DNA of 10,222 bases from Flavobacteriales bacterium UBA7519 (GCA_002476905.1 DLND01000174.1:2096-12317); one strand, 5' to 3'. Numbered from the stretch's first letter, positions 1 through 6,622 are shown. Notes: a model not told the origin generated them from the sequence alone. Numbers and translations are program-made.

Positions 1-169
1 TTTCAGTTTCTATGACGTGTTAGAAAAATTAGCGATTATTTTGGGAACCTTTATCTTCGCAACATTAATAGAGCATTACAACAATATGCGTTATGCAGCT
101 TTGTCGATGACTATTTTCTTTGCACTTGGATTGATATTTGTTCGGTTTGTCAAAACAAAATCCAATTAA
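1..169 (+). CDS. MFS transporter, UMF1/Atg22-like, C-terminal fragment
   Basis: This is the last 55 codons of a membrane protein whose start lies before the window; the frame is open from base 2 to the TAA at 167-169. The translation begins FSFYDVLEKLAIILGTFIFA, continues with a short polar stretch (IEHYNNMR), then a hydrophobic helix (AALSMTIFFALGLIFV) and a basic tail (RFVKTKSN). The FYDV-EK followed by a glycine-containing helix, an N-R loop and a final helix matches the end of UMF1-type major facilitator transporters (Atg22-like) as I know them from flavobacteria. The substrate is unknown. Another multi-pass transporter is possible because only the last two helices are visible. Confidence 0.6.
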   Translation, partial: FSFYDVLEKLAIILGTFIFATLIEHYNNMRYAALSMTIFFALGLIFVRFVKTKSN

Positions 170-241
170 TTAAGTTTAATTAATATTAAATTCATAAAAT
201 TTAGGCGCGATAATTGTTAAGTTTCCAAACAAAATATTTTG

Positions 242-249
242 TAAATTTG
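242..249 (+). promoter_or_regulatory. Bacteroidetes-type -7 box before the GHMP kinase
   Basis: TAAATTTG fits the TAnnTTTG -7 consensus of Bacteroidetes and lies 17 bases before the ATG at 267, giving a short leader. A TTG at 214-216 is the nearest candidate -33 element, but its 25-base spacer is slightly long. No purine-rich ribosome binding site precedes the ATG, as is usual in this phylum. Confidence 0.5.
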
Positions 250-266
250 CAATATCAAAACACGAT

Positions 267-1193
267 ATGAACAACCCTTTATTTTACGCAAAAATTCTTT
301 TGTTCGGTGAGTACGGTATTATTGAGGATTCTCAAGGTCTTACCTTACCTTACAGTTTTTATAAAGGAACATTGAAATTTTCAGATTTGGATAACGATTT
401 TGAAAAAAAATCAAACCAATCTTTAGAAAAATATTCCAATTATCTTTCAGAATTAGAATTGCCTGCAGAATATAAGTTAGATGTAAAATCTTTTCAAAAT
501 GATATTGCGAAAGGTTTATTTTTCGATTCTAATATTCCGCAAGGTTACGGTGTTGGAAGTTCTGGGGCTTTAGTTGCCGCAATTTTCGAAAAATATTCTC
601 TTGTCAAAAAAAATCCTGAAACGATTTCTAAAGACGAATTGAAAGACTTAAAATTTATTTTCGGTCAGTTGGAAAGTTATTTCCACGGAAAAAGTTCAGG
701 AATTGACCCTTTGATTTGCTTTATGAATCTTCCAATTCTGATAGAAAGTAAAGAAAGTGTAGACAAAGTTTCTATCCCAAAAGAAGAATTGGGAAAAGGC
801 GCAATATTTTTGATTGATTCTGGAATAACTGGTGAAACTGGACCAATGATTCAGATTTTCTTTGAGAAGTTGAAGAACGAAGGTTTCCGTAAAACTTTGA
901 AAGAGGAATTCATCCGTTACAACAACGCTTGTATCGATGCTTTTCTGAAAAAAGATATGAATCCGTTTTTTCGGAATCTTAAGAAATTATCGGTTTGGGC
1001 ATACGAGCATTTCCGCCCGATGATTCCGGAAAATCTTTTCAATGTTTGGAAAAAAGGTTTGGATTCTAACGCTTATTACCTTAAACTTTGCGGAAGCGGA
1101 GGCGGAGGTTACATCCTTGGTTTTGCAAAAGATTATGCAAAAGCGGAGAAGATGCTGGAAGGTTTCCACAAAGAAGTGATTTACAGATTTTAA
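267..1193 (+). CDS. GHMP kinase, probable mevalonate kinase
   Basis: A 308-residue cytosolic GHMP-superfamily kinase. Motif 1 is at residues 8-18 (AKILLFGEYGI). The ATP-binding glycine loop is at 91-101 (PQGYGVGSSGA). SGIDP at 144-148 supplies the likely catalytic Asp147, preceded by QLESYFHG, which resembles the conserved E...HG of mevalonate kinases. The C-terminal glycine motif is at 275-286 (LCGSGGGGYILG). Mevalonate kinase phosphorylates mevalonate to 5-phosphomevalonate on the way to isopentenyl diphosphate. The downstream UbiA-type prenyltransferase, a consumer of long isoprenoid diphosphates, supports an isoprenoid role. GEY rather than GEH in motif 1 leaves phosphomevalonate kinase as an alternative. 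The start has a promoter box just upstream and no in-frame competitor. A hairpin terminator follows the stop. Confidence 0.8.
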   Translation: MNNPLFYAKILLFGEYGIIEDSQGLTLPYSFYKGTLKFSDLDNDFEKKSNQSLEKYSNYLSELELPAEYKLDVKSFQNDIAKGLFFDSNIPQGYGVGSSGALVAAIFEKYSLVKKNPETISKDELKDLKFIFGQLESYFHGKSSGIDPLICFMNLPILIESKESVDKVSIPKEELGKGAIFLIDSGITGETGPMIQIFFEKLKNEGFRKTLKEEFIRYNNACIDAFLKKDMNPFFRNLKKLSVWAYEHFRPMIPENLFNVWKKGLDSNAYYLKLCGSGGGGYILGFAKDYAKAEKMLEGFHKEVIYRF

Positions 1194-1214
1194 AATAAAT
1201 ATTTAAAGTAATAT

Positions 1215-1248
1215 AAGCCTTTCATCGTCTATCTTTGAAAGGCTTTTT
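1215..1248 (+). terminator. Intrinsic terminator after the GHMP kinase
   Basis: Perfect 10-bp arms (AAGCCTTTCA at 1215-1224, TGAAAGGCTT at 1236-1245) enclose an 11-base loop, and the 3' arm runs into five Ts (1244-1248). It lies 22 bases after the kinase stop and 17 bases before the next ATG. It should therefore end or attenuate transcription between two genes that otherwise look like an operon. Confidence 0.7.
1230..1237 (+). promoter_or_regulatory. Candidate -7 box inside the terminator loop, before the UbiA gene
   Basis: TATCTTTG fits TAnnTTTG and starts in the hairpin loop, overlapping the first two bases of the 3' arm. Its distance to the ATG at 1265 (27 bases) suits a promoter for the prenyltransferase gene. 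No TTG -33 element stands at the usual distance, so this is only a candidate. Confidence 0.35.
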
Positions 1249-1264
1249 ATAATAAATTGGAAAA

Positions 1265-2188
1265 ATGACAAACGAAGCAAAACCGACTTCACGAAATGCT
1301 CTTTACCGTATTTCTCAGTTGATGGGTTTTCTTTTGGGTGCTCGTTTTTTTGTTACGGTTCTGCTCACTTTTGCGCTGTATGTTTCTACATTTTTCCTGT
1401 TCAATAGAGAAGAAACTTTAAGGAATTTTGTTTTCGATTACAAAGTTCATTGTATCATTATTTGTTCTGTTTTGAGTATTCTAGCGGGTGGAATTATCAA
1501 CCGGTTTTATGATAAGGAAAAAGACCAATTGACACAGCCTTTCCGCTCAAGATTGCAGAATTTCTTAAAAGAAAAATACTTCCTAACCGCTTACGTTATT
1601 CTGAACGTATTCTCACTTGGATTGGCAATTTTTGTGTCTCACAGAGTTTTTATTTTCTTCTTGATTTATCAGTTTTTGATGTGGTTTTACAGTCACAAAC
1701 TCAGCAAAATAATTGTTCTTAACAATTTCACTTTTGTATTGTTAACACTCTATCCATTCTTCGGAATGTTGATTTATTACCAGACATTTTCGCTCAAGAT
1801 TTTATTCTTGGCAATTTTCCTTTTTCTAATGTTATTCATTATCGATGTTACAAAAGATACATTGACAAAAAATGCTGATAAAATGTTCGGTTATGACACA
1901 CTTGCGAACCGAATCGGATTCCAGAATACAAGGTCAATCCTTTTAGTTCTTCTGATAATTACTTTGGCAATTTCCGTAATTCTAAGTGTAGGAATCGGCT
2001 TCAGAAATATAATGGCGTGGTATTTTTTAGCAACGACATTAGTCATTATTGGAACCATTTTTATGTTATTTCGAAATCAAAAAAATGATAAATTTAAATC
2101 TCTGAATCTCCTCAGATTATGGATTTTCTTTGGGATTTTAGCAATGCTTTTCGATGGAATTTATCACAAATATCCTTGGTTGATTTAA
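1265..2188 (+). CDS. UbiA-family prenyltransferase, geranylgeranylglyceryl-phosphate transferase-like
   Basis: A 307-residue polytopic inner-membrane protein with about eight or nine hydrophobic segments. The first Mg-diphosphate motif of the UbiA superfamily is present as N79, D83, D87 (NRFYDKEKD). The second is at residues 194-218, with D194 and D198 (DVTKD) followed by KMFGYDTLANRIG. These enzymes move a prenyl group from a prenyl diphosphate to an acceptor. Flavobacterial proteins of this type are usually called geranylgeranylglycerol-phosphate geranylgeranyltransferase, after the archaeal enzyme that adds the second ether chain; this identification is from family resemblance. The adjacent mevalonate-pathway kinase fits. 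A quinone or heme prenyltransferase is an alternative, since the acceptor cannot be read from sequence. The ATG has no rival and lies just after the upstream terminator. Confidence 0.75.
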   Translation: MTNEAKPTSRNALYRISQLMGFLLGARFFVTVLLTFALYVSTFFLFNREETLRNFVFDYKVHCIIICSVLSILAGGIINRFYDKEKDQLTQPFRSRLQNFLKEKYFLTAYVILNVFSLGLAIFVSHRVFIFFLIYQFLMWFYSHKLSKIIVLNNFTFVLLTLYPFFGMLIYYQTFSLKILFLAIFLFLMLFIIDVTKDTLTKNADKMFGYDTLANRIGFQNTRSILLVLLIITLAISVILSVGIGFRNIMAWYFLATTLVIIGTIFMLFRNQKNDKFKSLNLLRLWIFFGILAMLFDGIYHKYPWLI

Positions 2189-2228
2189 CATTTTTTTAAT
2201 AAAAAATTATAATCTTTTATCATTTTAA

Positions 2229-2262
2229 TTTGCATTCTTTTGATTTTCGAAAACTATATTTG
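2229..2262 (+). promoter_or_regulatory. Bacteroidetes promoter for the S41 peptidase gene
   Basis: TTTG at 2229-2232 (-33) and TATATTTG at 2255-2262 (-7, TAnnTTTG) are separated by 22 bases, within the spacing reported for Flavobacterium promoters. The ATG follows 17 bases after the -7 box. This is the best-formed promoter in the window and suggests the peptidase is transcribed separately from the isoprenoid genes. Confidence 0.6.
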
Positions 2263-2278
2263 CTTAAAATCATAATTG

Positions 2279-3991
2279 ATGAAAGCAAAATTTATTATTT
2301 TATTTTCCTTATTTTTCATTTTAAGTTTTTCCCAGAGCGATTTTCAAATTCAGAAACTTCAGGATTTTACAAAAATTTATTCTGTTGCAAGACTTTTTCA
2401 TCCCAGTGATGAATCAGCTAAATTGAATTGGGATTTGTTTACTGTTTATGCTGTTGAAAAAGTCCTAAAAACAAAAAATCAAAACGAATTTGAAATCATA
2501 ATCAAGGATTTGTTTCTTCCTATTGTTCCCTCTATGACTTTTGGAAACAAAATTTATGAATGGGATAAAACCAATGCTAAACCAGTTTTTTGGATTAATA
2601 AGGGACTTGCAAGTAATACTTTAAGCAAAACTTATGGGAGACAAATTTATAATGGAGATAGTATTCCGAAGTTTATAAAAGATGATTTAGGTGATATAGA
2701 TTTTCCTAGAAGCAGTACTATATTAAAGCTTTCTGGCGATTTTTTTGTGACTATTCCTCTGATAGTGTATAAACGAGATGGAAAGACTTTTCCTGTCGGA
2801 AACATTGACGACTTAATGCTTTCAGAACAAGGATTTAACAGGAATGTCGCACTATCTAACGTTATTATCCTTTGGTCCGGATTACGACATTTTTATCCCT
2901 ATCAAGATGAGATGAAACTGGAATGGGATAAGATTTTAAAAAACACACTATTAGAAGCCTATGATAATAAAACAGAATATGAAAATTTCAATACACTGAG
3001 AAGGCTTCTTCATAATTTTAACGATGGTCATATGTCTGTTTCCTATAATCCTTATTTTTCTGAAAATTCTTTTGCGCCCGAAATTAATCTAAAATACCTA
3101 CGAACTACAAAAGAAGTAGTTGTTTCTGATATTATGAATGATAAAACGGGTCTTAAAAAAGGTGATGTCATCAAAAAAGTCAATGGAAAAGATATAATGC
3201 TTGTTATTGATAGTTTAAATCAATTTCAGTCTGGTTCAGAACATTTTAATATCTACAAATCTGTAAAACAAATTCTTAAAGGCAAAGAGAATACAGAACT
3301 GAAGTTGGAAACTTCCAATAATCGCTACACACTTATTAGAAACATTACTATTAATAAAAATCTTCAATTTTATAATAAGACCAATTCCATAGAAATAGAA
3401 AAAATGCCAGACAATATTTTGTATGTTAATCTTGATAATCTGACGGATAAAACCGCAAAAGAAAATCTCGAACTTATCAAATCCTACAAAAAAATTATTC
3501 TTGATTTAAGAGGCTATCCAAGGAAAAAAGGAGAGAGAGTTTTCCTAGAAGAGTTTTTTTGGGACAAAAATGATTCAAAATTTTTCAGTTTCCCGATAAT
3601 TGAAAATCCTTTTTATGATAATGTAAAATACACAACATCCAGAGGTTGGAAAATAAGAAAAAAACAAATTTTAAATGCAGAAATTGTTTTATTAATTGAT
3701 GAAAGATGTGCAAGTTATCCTGAGTCTCTTACAAAATATCTGAAGGCTAATGGTTTTGTCACTGTAATGGGAAGGCCTACAGCAGGAGCCAATGGAGATA
3801 GGAATGATATTAAGCTTTTGAACGGATTAAAATATTCTTTTACAGGTCTGAAGGTAAGAAATGCAAATAATTCTATCTTTTTTGGAGTTGGTGCAATTCC
3901 GGATGTTGTGATTGAAGAAAATATTGATGATATCAAGAAAGGAAAAGATACATTTATTAAAAAAGCAGTTGAATATCTTAATAAAAAATAA
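2279..3991 (+). CDS. Secreted S41-family peptidase with PDZ-like domain
   Basis: A 570-residue exported protein. Residues 1-19 form a signal peptide (MKAKFIILFSLFFILSFSQ). A PDZ-like segment around residues 265-310 contains TGLKKGDVIKKVNGKDI. The C-terminal peptidase core carries Ser479 in CASYPES, the usual nucleophile position of S41 enzymes, and ends with GVGAIPDVVIEE, like the conserved G-x-PD segment. The CtpA catalytic Lys is not evident: the GRPTAGANG segment has Ala where CtpA-type enzymes have Lys. DGH at 249-251 instead offers His251, as in tricorn-like Ser/His members. It probably cleaves peptides or misfolded proteins in the periplasm or at the surface; the substrate is unknown. 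ATG 2279 is preferred over the adjoining in-frame TTG 2276. It is followed by a secreted GLPGLI gene, but they probably have separate transcripts. Confidence 0.8.
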   Translation: MKAKFIILFSLFFILSFSQSDFQIQKLQDFTKIYSVARLFHPSDESAKLNWDLFTVYAVEKVLKTKNQNEFEIIIKDLFLPIVPSMTFGNKIYEWDKTNAKPVFWINKGLASNTLSKTYGRQIYNGDSIPKFIKDDLGDIDFPRSSTILKLSGDFFVTIPLIVYKRDGKTFPVGNIDDLMLSEQGFNRNVALSNVIILWSGLRHFYPYQDEMKLEWDKILKNTLLEAYDNKTEYENFNTLRRLLHNFNDGHMSVSYNPYFSENSFAPEINLKYLRTTKEVVVSDIMNDKTGLKKGDVIKKVNGKDIMLVIDSLNQFQSGSEHFNIYKSVKQILKGKENTELKLETSNNRYTLIRNITINKNLQFYNKTNSIEIEKMPDNILYVNLDNLTDKTAKENLELIKSYKKIILDLRGYPRKKGERVFLEEFFWDKNDSKFFSFPIIENPFYDNVKYTTSRGWKIRKKQILNAEIVLLIDERCASYPESLTKYLKANGFVTVMGRPTAGANGDRNDIKLLNGLKYSFTGLKVRNANNSIFFGVGAIPDVVIEENIDDIKKGKDTFIKKAVEYLNKK

Positions 3992-3992
3992 C

Positions 3993-4012
3993 AAGTTAAG
4001 ACGCTTGAACTT
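3993..4012 (+). terminator. Weak hairpin after the S41 peptidase gene
   Basis: AAGTTAAG and CTTGAACTT can pair around ACG with one bulged base, followed by a T/A-rich stretch without a clean T-run. It sits directly after the stop, so it may help end the peptidase transcript, but the stem is short and imperfect. Confidence 0.3.
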
Positions 4013-4042
4013 TAATATATTTTATATGATTATTCATATTTT

Positions 4043-4050
4043 TAAGTTTC
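4043..4050 (+). promoter_or_regulatory. Near-consensus -7 box before the GLPGLI gene
   Basis: TAAGTTTC differs from TAnnTTTG only in the last base and lies 22 bases before the ATG at 4073. No clear -33 element is visible. This is weak evidence for a separate promoter. Confidence 0.25.
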
Positions 4051-4072
4051 AAAACAATTCCAAAATATAATA

Positions 4073-4513
4073 ATGAAGTTTAGGATACTCTCAATTTTAC
4101 TAATCATTTCTTTCAATCTAAAATCCCAAAATCAACGATTTTTATACGAATATAAATCGATTCCGGATTCTCTTCATCTTGACAATGTCAAATCAGAATT
4201 GATGGCTTTGGACGTTTCTGAAAAGTTTTCAAAGTTTTATAGTTACAACAATTACAAATACGATTCTATCTCAAAATCTAATATCGAGAAAGAAATTTCC
4301 GATTCCAATTTGAAAATTAAGAAAAGCAAAAATTCATACATTATTATAAAAGATTATCCTGATTTTTCGACTTCATTAATTTCAAGAATTGGACAAACTA
4401 AATATAATGTAAAAGATAATAGAACTTTGAAATGGAACATTTTATCAGAAAATGATGTTTTAGGAAATTTCAAAATTCAAAAGGCCGAAACCAAATTTGC
4501 TGGCAGAAAATGA
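4073..4513 (+). CDS. N-terminal part of the GLPGLI protein, as translated up to the TGA
   Basis: If the TGA terminates, a 146-residue product is made: signal peptide, then a Lys/Ser/Asp-rich beta-type region ending in KAETKFAGRK. It would be exported but lacks the family's defining motif, so it probably does not fold normally. It is listed separately because automated annotation may report it as its own gene. Confidence 0.4.
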   Translation: MKFRILSILLIISFNLKSQNQRFLYEYKSIPDSLHLDNVKSELMALDVSEKFSKFYSYNNYKYDSISKSNIEKEISDSNLKIKKSKNSYIIIKDYPDFSTSLISRIGQTKYNVKDNRTLKWNILSENDVLGNFKIQKAETKFAGRK

Positions 4514-4912
4514 ATGGCTTGGTTTACAACTGAAATTCCGATTCAGGAAGGTCCATACAAATTCAGAGGTTTGCCTGGATTAATTTTGAAAATTTCGGAT
4601 AATACAAATTCTCATAGTTTCACTTTGGTTGGGATTCAAAAACTGAATAACATTAATTCAAAAACTGACAATTTTGTTTTTGATTTCGGAACCTATCAAA
4701 ATATCTCTCAGGAAAAATATAAACAGATATTAGAAGAATTCCGAAAAGACCCAAACAAAGCCATCAGACAAACTTTGAGTGATATGTCAGAGATTAATGA
4801 TAATGGAAAAATAGTCAATAAAAATGATTATCTCAGAGAAAGAGAAAAACGCATCAAAGAGGAAATGAAAAAATCTAATAATCCACTGGAGTTGGATTTA
4901 CTAAAAAAATAA
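4514..4912 (+). CDS. C-terminal part of the GLPGLI protein, possible reinitiation product
   Basis: An ATG directly follows the TGA in the same frame and opens 132 codons holding the AWFTTEIPI segment, GPYKF, GLPGLILKI and a charged tail (REREKRIKEEMKK). Translation could restart here, but the product has no signal peptide and would stay in the cytoplasm, unlike the family. I regard it as a fragment of the interrupted gene rather than an independent gene. Confidence 0.4.
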   Translation: MAWFTTEIPIQEGPYKFRGLPGLILKISDNTNSHSFTLVGIQKLNNINSKTDNFVFDFGTYQNISQEKYKQILEEFRKDPNKAIRQTLSDMSEINDNGKIVNKNDYLREREKRIKEEMKKSNNPLELDLLKK

Positions 4913-4940
4913 GATGTTAAATTAATTTTCTAAATATAAT

Positions 4941-5429
4941 ATGTCAGTCATAATTAGAGAAAATAAAAAAGAAGATAACGAGATTCTTGCCAAGATTATC
5001 AGAAGTTGTTTTCACGATTTCAAAGTAGAATGCACTTGTGGAACGGTTTATTCTGACCCAACTACAGATGATTTATATTCGTTATTCAAAGCAGAAAAAT
5101 CAGCTCTGTTTGTTGCTGAAGAAAATGGTTTGATTTTAGGATGTTGTGGTCTGTTTCCAACAGAAAACCTTCCGGAAAATACAACAGAGTTGGTCAAATT
5201 TTATCTGACAAAAGAAGCTAGAGGAAAGGGAATAGGAAAGTTGCTAATGGAAAAATGTGTTGAGAAAGCTAAAGAAATAGGATATAATCAAGTTTATCTG
5301 GAGAGTTTGCCTGAGTTCAGCAAGGCTGTTTCCATTTATGAAAAACAGGGATTTCAATATCTGGAAACGGCTTTGGGAGATTCTGGACATTCCGGTTGTA
5401 ATATTTGGATGATCAAAAAACTCGATTAA
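4941..5429 (+). CDS. GNAT family N-acetyltransferase
   Basis: A 162-residue single-domain GNAT enzyme, the usual length. The acetyl-CoA pyrophosphate loop (motif A) is at 85-103, VKFYLTKEARGKGIGKLLM, with the R-x-x-G-x-G pattern at 94-99. Motif B follows with VYLESLPEFSKAVSIYEKQGF (about 118-138), where IYEKQGF is typical of the fold. The C-terminal strand GHSGCNIWMIKKL closes the domain. It would transfer an acetyl group from acetyl-CoA to an amine in the cytosol; the substrate cannot be inferred. It starts 28 bases after the GLPGLI gene, so co-transcription is possible. Seven cysteines, including CTC at 31-33 and CC at 68-69, are many for a protein of this size. An inverted repeat downstream separates it from the convergent nuclease gene. 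Confidence 0.85.
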   Translation: MSVIIRENKKEDNEILAKIIRSCFHDFKVECTCGTVYSDPTTDDLYSLFKAEKSALFVAEENGLILGCCGLFPTENLPENTTELVKFYLTKEARGKGIGKLLMEKCVEKAKEIGYNQVYLESLPEFSKAVSIYEKQGFQYLETALGDSGHSGCNIWMIKKLD

Positions 5430-5460
5430 TATTTTATCGAAAAGTATAGAAACAATCAAA

Positions 5461-5494
5461 TAAAAAAGTCCAATAACCTTTGGAAATTGGACTT
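5461..5494 (-). terminator. Terminator hairpin between the convergent GNAT and nuclease genes
   Basis: Perfect 9-bp arms AAGTCCAAT (5466-5474) and ATTGGACTT (5486-5494) are separated by 11 bases, in which CC and GG can add a short inner stem. Read on the minus strand, the stem is followed by a run of Ts (complement of the A-run at 5462-5467), a good intrinsic terminator for the nuclease 85 bases beyond its stop. On the plus strand only TTGTTAAAT follows, so it is weaker for the acetyltransferase. Confidence 0.6.
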
Positions 5495-5578
5495 GTTAAA
5501 TATTGTCGTACTGGTTGAGCAAATGTTACAGAGCTAAAATTTAGAGAATTTAAGTTTTCAAAATTATATTTCTGACTT

Positions 5579-6373
5579 TTATCCGAAAATATCATTCAGA
5601 ACTTTTGCCAATCTCAAACCTCCGTACAGCAATTGTCTTTCCAGTGTAGATTCGAAACGGTAATTATAATCATAACTCAACTTAGAATCTTTCGGCGTTT
5701 GATAGTAAATAGAATTCGCGATTTTATGACTGTCAAATAACCATTCTTCTAATGTACCACTTTGGATTTGTTTCACTTCATCTTTTGATTTGATGTCAAG
5801 AAGATTAGCAAATTCGGTGTAAGTATATTTTTGATCTTCAACCAATTTAGAATCCCAAAGTGAATGTAGATTCGTATTTTGTCCAAAGTAAGTCAGATTG
5901 ATTTTATTGCCGCCCAAATCCGCAGCTCTACCAACGTGCAAAGGCTGATGCAGGTCGCCGACCAAGTGAATCAGGAACATCAGAGCCTCTTTTTTGTCTC
6001 TTGGAGAAACATTTTTATCCTTGATTTTTTCCGACAAACTTTTGATTTGAGTATAAAGATTCGGTGCTTTTTGAACGGACAAAGAATCTTTGAACTGCAC
6101 AAAATTCTTCTGTGGATTGATATTTACATAATGCCAAGACGAGGTTTCTTTCCAAACGCCAGTTGTATCAGACTTAATGAAGTCCGGCCAGTTGGCATAG
6201 TAAGCCATTTTCTGCTCACCAAACAATTTTTTGATATTTCGCTGAGCTTTGGAAGTCAAATGATGCTGTGCAATTTCTGCTACAATCCTGTGTCCTGTCA
6301 ATCCCCAAGCAAAAGAGTAAAGTGATGACAAAATACAAACTGCGAATGCAAGTTTTGATAAAATACGTTTCAT
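5579..6373 (-). CDS. Secreted S1/P1-family zinc nuclease
   Basis: A 264-residue exported enzyme of the S1/P1 nuclease family, which cleaves single-stranded nucleic acids and removes 3'-phosphates using three zinc ions. A signal peptide (about residues 1-22) ends just before Trp23, the N-terminal Trp that in mature P1 binds zinc through its free amino group. The other ligands are all visible: H28 (TGHR), D64 (NWPDF), H81 (WHYVN), H136, D140 and H146 (HLVGDLHQPLHVG), H170 and D174 (LHSLWD). Their spacing matches the fungal enzymes almost exactly. It probably acts in the periplasm or outside the cell in nucleotide and phosphate scavenging; that role is inferred. It stands alone, divergent from uvrA, with its own -7 box and terminator. 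Confidence 0.9.
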   Translation of the reverse strand: MKRILSKLAFAVCILSSLYSFAWGLTGHRIVAEIAQHHLTSKAQRNIKKLFGEQKMAYYANWPDFIKSDTTGVWKETSSWHYVNINPQKNFVQFKDSLSVQKAPNLYTQIKSLSEKIKDKNVSPRDKKEALMFLIHLVGDLHQPLHVGRAADLGGNKINLTYFGQNTNLHSLWDSKLVEDQKYTYTEFANLLDIKSKDEVKQIQSGTLEEWLFDSHKIANSIYYQTPKDSKLSYDYNYRFESTLERQLLYGGLRLAKVLNDIFG

Positions 6374-6393
6374 TTTTTAATTTTTTCAAGTTG

Positions 6394-6401
6394 CAAAGAT
6401 A
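6394..6401 (-). promoter_or_regulatory. -7 box of the S1/P1 nuclease gene
   Basis: On the minus strand the sequence reads TATCTTTG (TAnnTTTG), 20 bases before the ATG. No TTG is found at the expected -33 position, so only half of the promoter is supported. Confidence 0.45.
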
Positions 6402-6467
6402 GTTTTAGCTTAAGTTTTATCCTCTAAAAAATAATGTTAAATATTATTAAACTTGTGCTTGATTTCT

Positions 6468-6576
6468 AACACAAAGACACAACGTTGTTTCTTCCTTTTC
6501 TGTATATTTTAAGGCACAAGGTTTTTCTTTGTGCCTTAAAACATTCGCATAGAAATATTTTTTGTGCCTTAGTGTT
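6468..6576. repeat. Nested inverted-repeat element between the nuclease gene and uvrA
   Basis: The inner palindrome has perfect 13-bp arms, TTTTAAGGCACAA (6507-6519) and TTGTGCCTTAAAA (6529-6541), around 9 bases. The outer pair, AACACAAAGACACAA (6468-6482) and TTGTGCCTTAGTGTT (6562-6576), is complementary at 13 of 15 positions. A perfect 10-bp palindrome ACAACGTTGT (6479-6488) overlaps the first outer arm. The repeated core CACAAAG / TTTGTGCCTTAGTG resembles dispersed intergenic repeats I recall from Bacteroidetes genomes; copy number cannot be judged here. There is no open reading frame in it. It could act as a terminator-like or RNA-folding element, or simply be a REP-like repeat. Confidence 0.7.
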
Positions 6577-6614
6577 TAATCAATTTAATCATTAAAAAAC
6601 CAAGTTAATTTCCG

Positions 6615-6622
6615 TAAATTTG
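6615..6622 (+). promoter_or_regulatory. -7 box of uvrA
   Basis: TAAATTTG matches TAnnTTTG and lies 26 bases before the uvrA ATG. No TTG stands at a fitting -33 distance. An ATG at 6635 is out of frame with uvrA, so it is not the start. Confidence 0.45.

Larger units (their letters stand above)
4073..4912 (+). pseudogene. GLPGLI family secreted protein, interrupted by an in-frame TGA
   Basis: Read through a single TGA at 4511-4513, this is one continuous frame of 279 codons, the usual size of the GLPGLI family (a Bacteroidetes family of exported proteins of unknown function). It starts with a signal peptide (MKFRILSILLIISFNLKSQ). The family core spans the stop: AGRK-stop-MAWFTTEIPIQEGPYKF, then GLPGLI itself encoded at 4568-4585. 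Family members generally have GR-x-W-x-AWFT at this point, so the TGA most likely replaces a Trp TGG by one base change. No frame is lost on either side, and the downstream half still looks constrained, so the lesion is recent, a sequencing error, or tolerated. It lies between the S41 peptidase and an acetyltransferase. Confidence 0.75.

Noticed and set aside
2189..2215. A/T-only dyad after the UbiA gene
   Set aside because: A stem of only A and T pairs in AT-rich DNA is expected by chance and would be a poor terminator.
2276..2278. TTG as the start of the S41 peptidase
   Set aside because: It is directly followed by an in-frame ATG that gives the same signal peptide and a conventional start.
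3715..3936. A 73-codon open frame on the minus strand
   Set aside because: It is antisense to the catalytic end of the S41 peptidase and resembles no family.
4511..4513. TGA read as selenocysteine, or as Trp through a changed genetic code
   Set aside because: The family has Trp, not Cys or Sec, at this point. Trp elsewhere in the window is TGG and no other gene contains an internal TGA, so code reassignment is unsupported.
5879..6325. A 148-codon open frame on the plus strand
   Set aside because: It is antisense to the S1/P1 nuclease, whose zinc ligands are all intact; the translation shows no motif and no promoter box.
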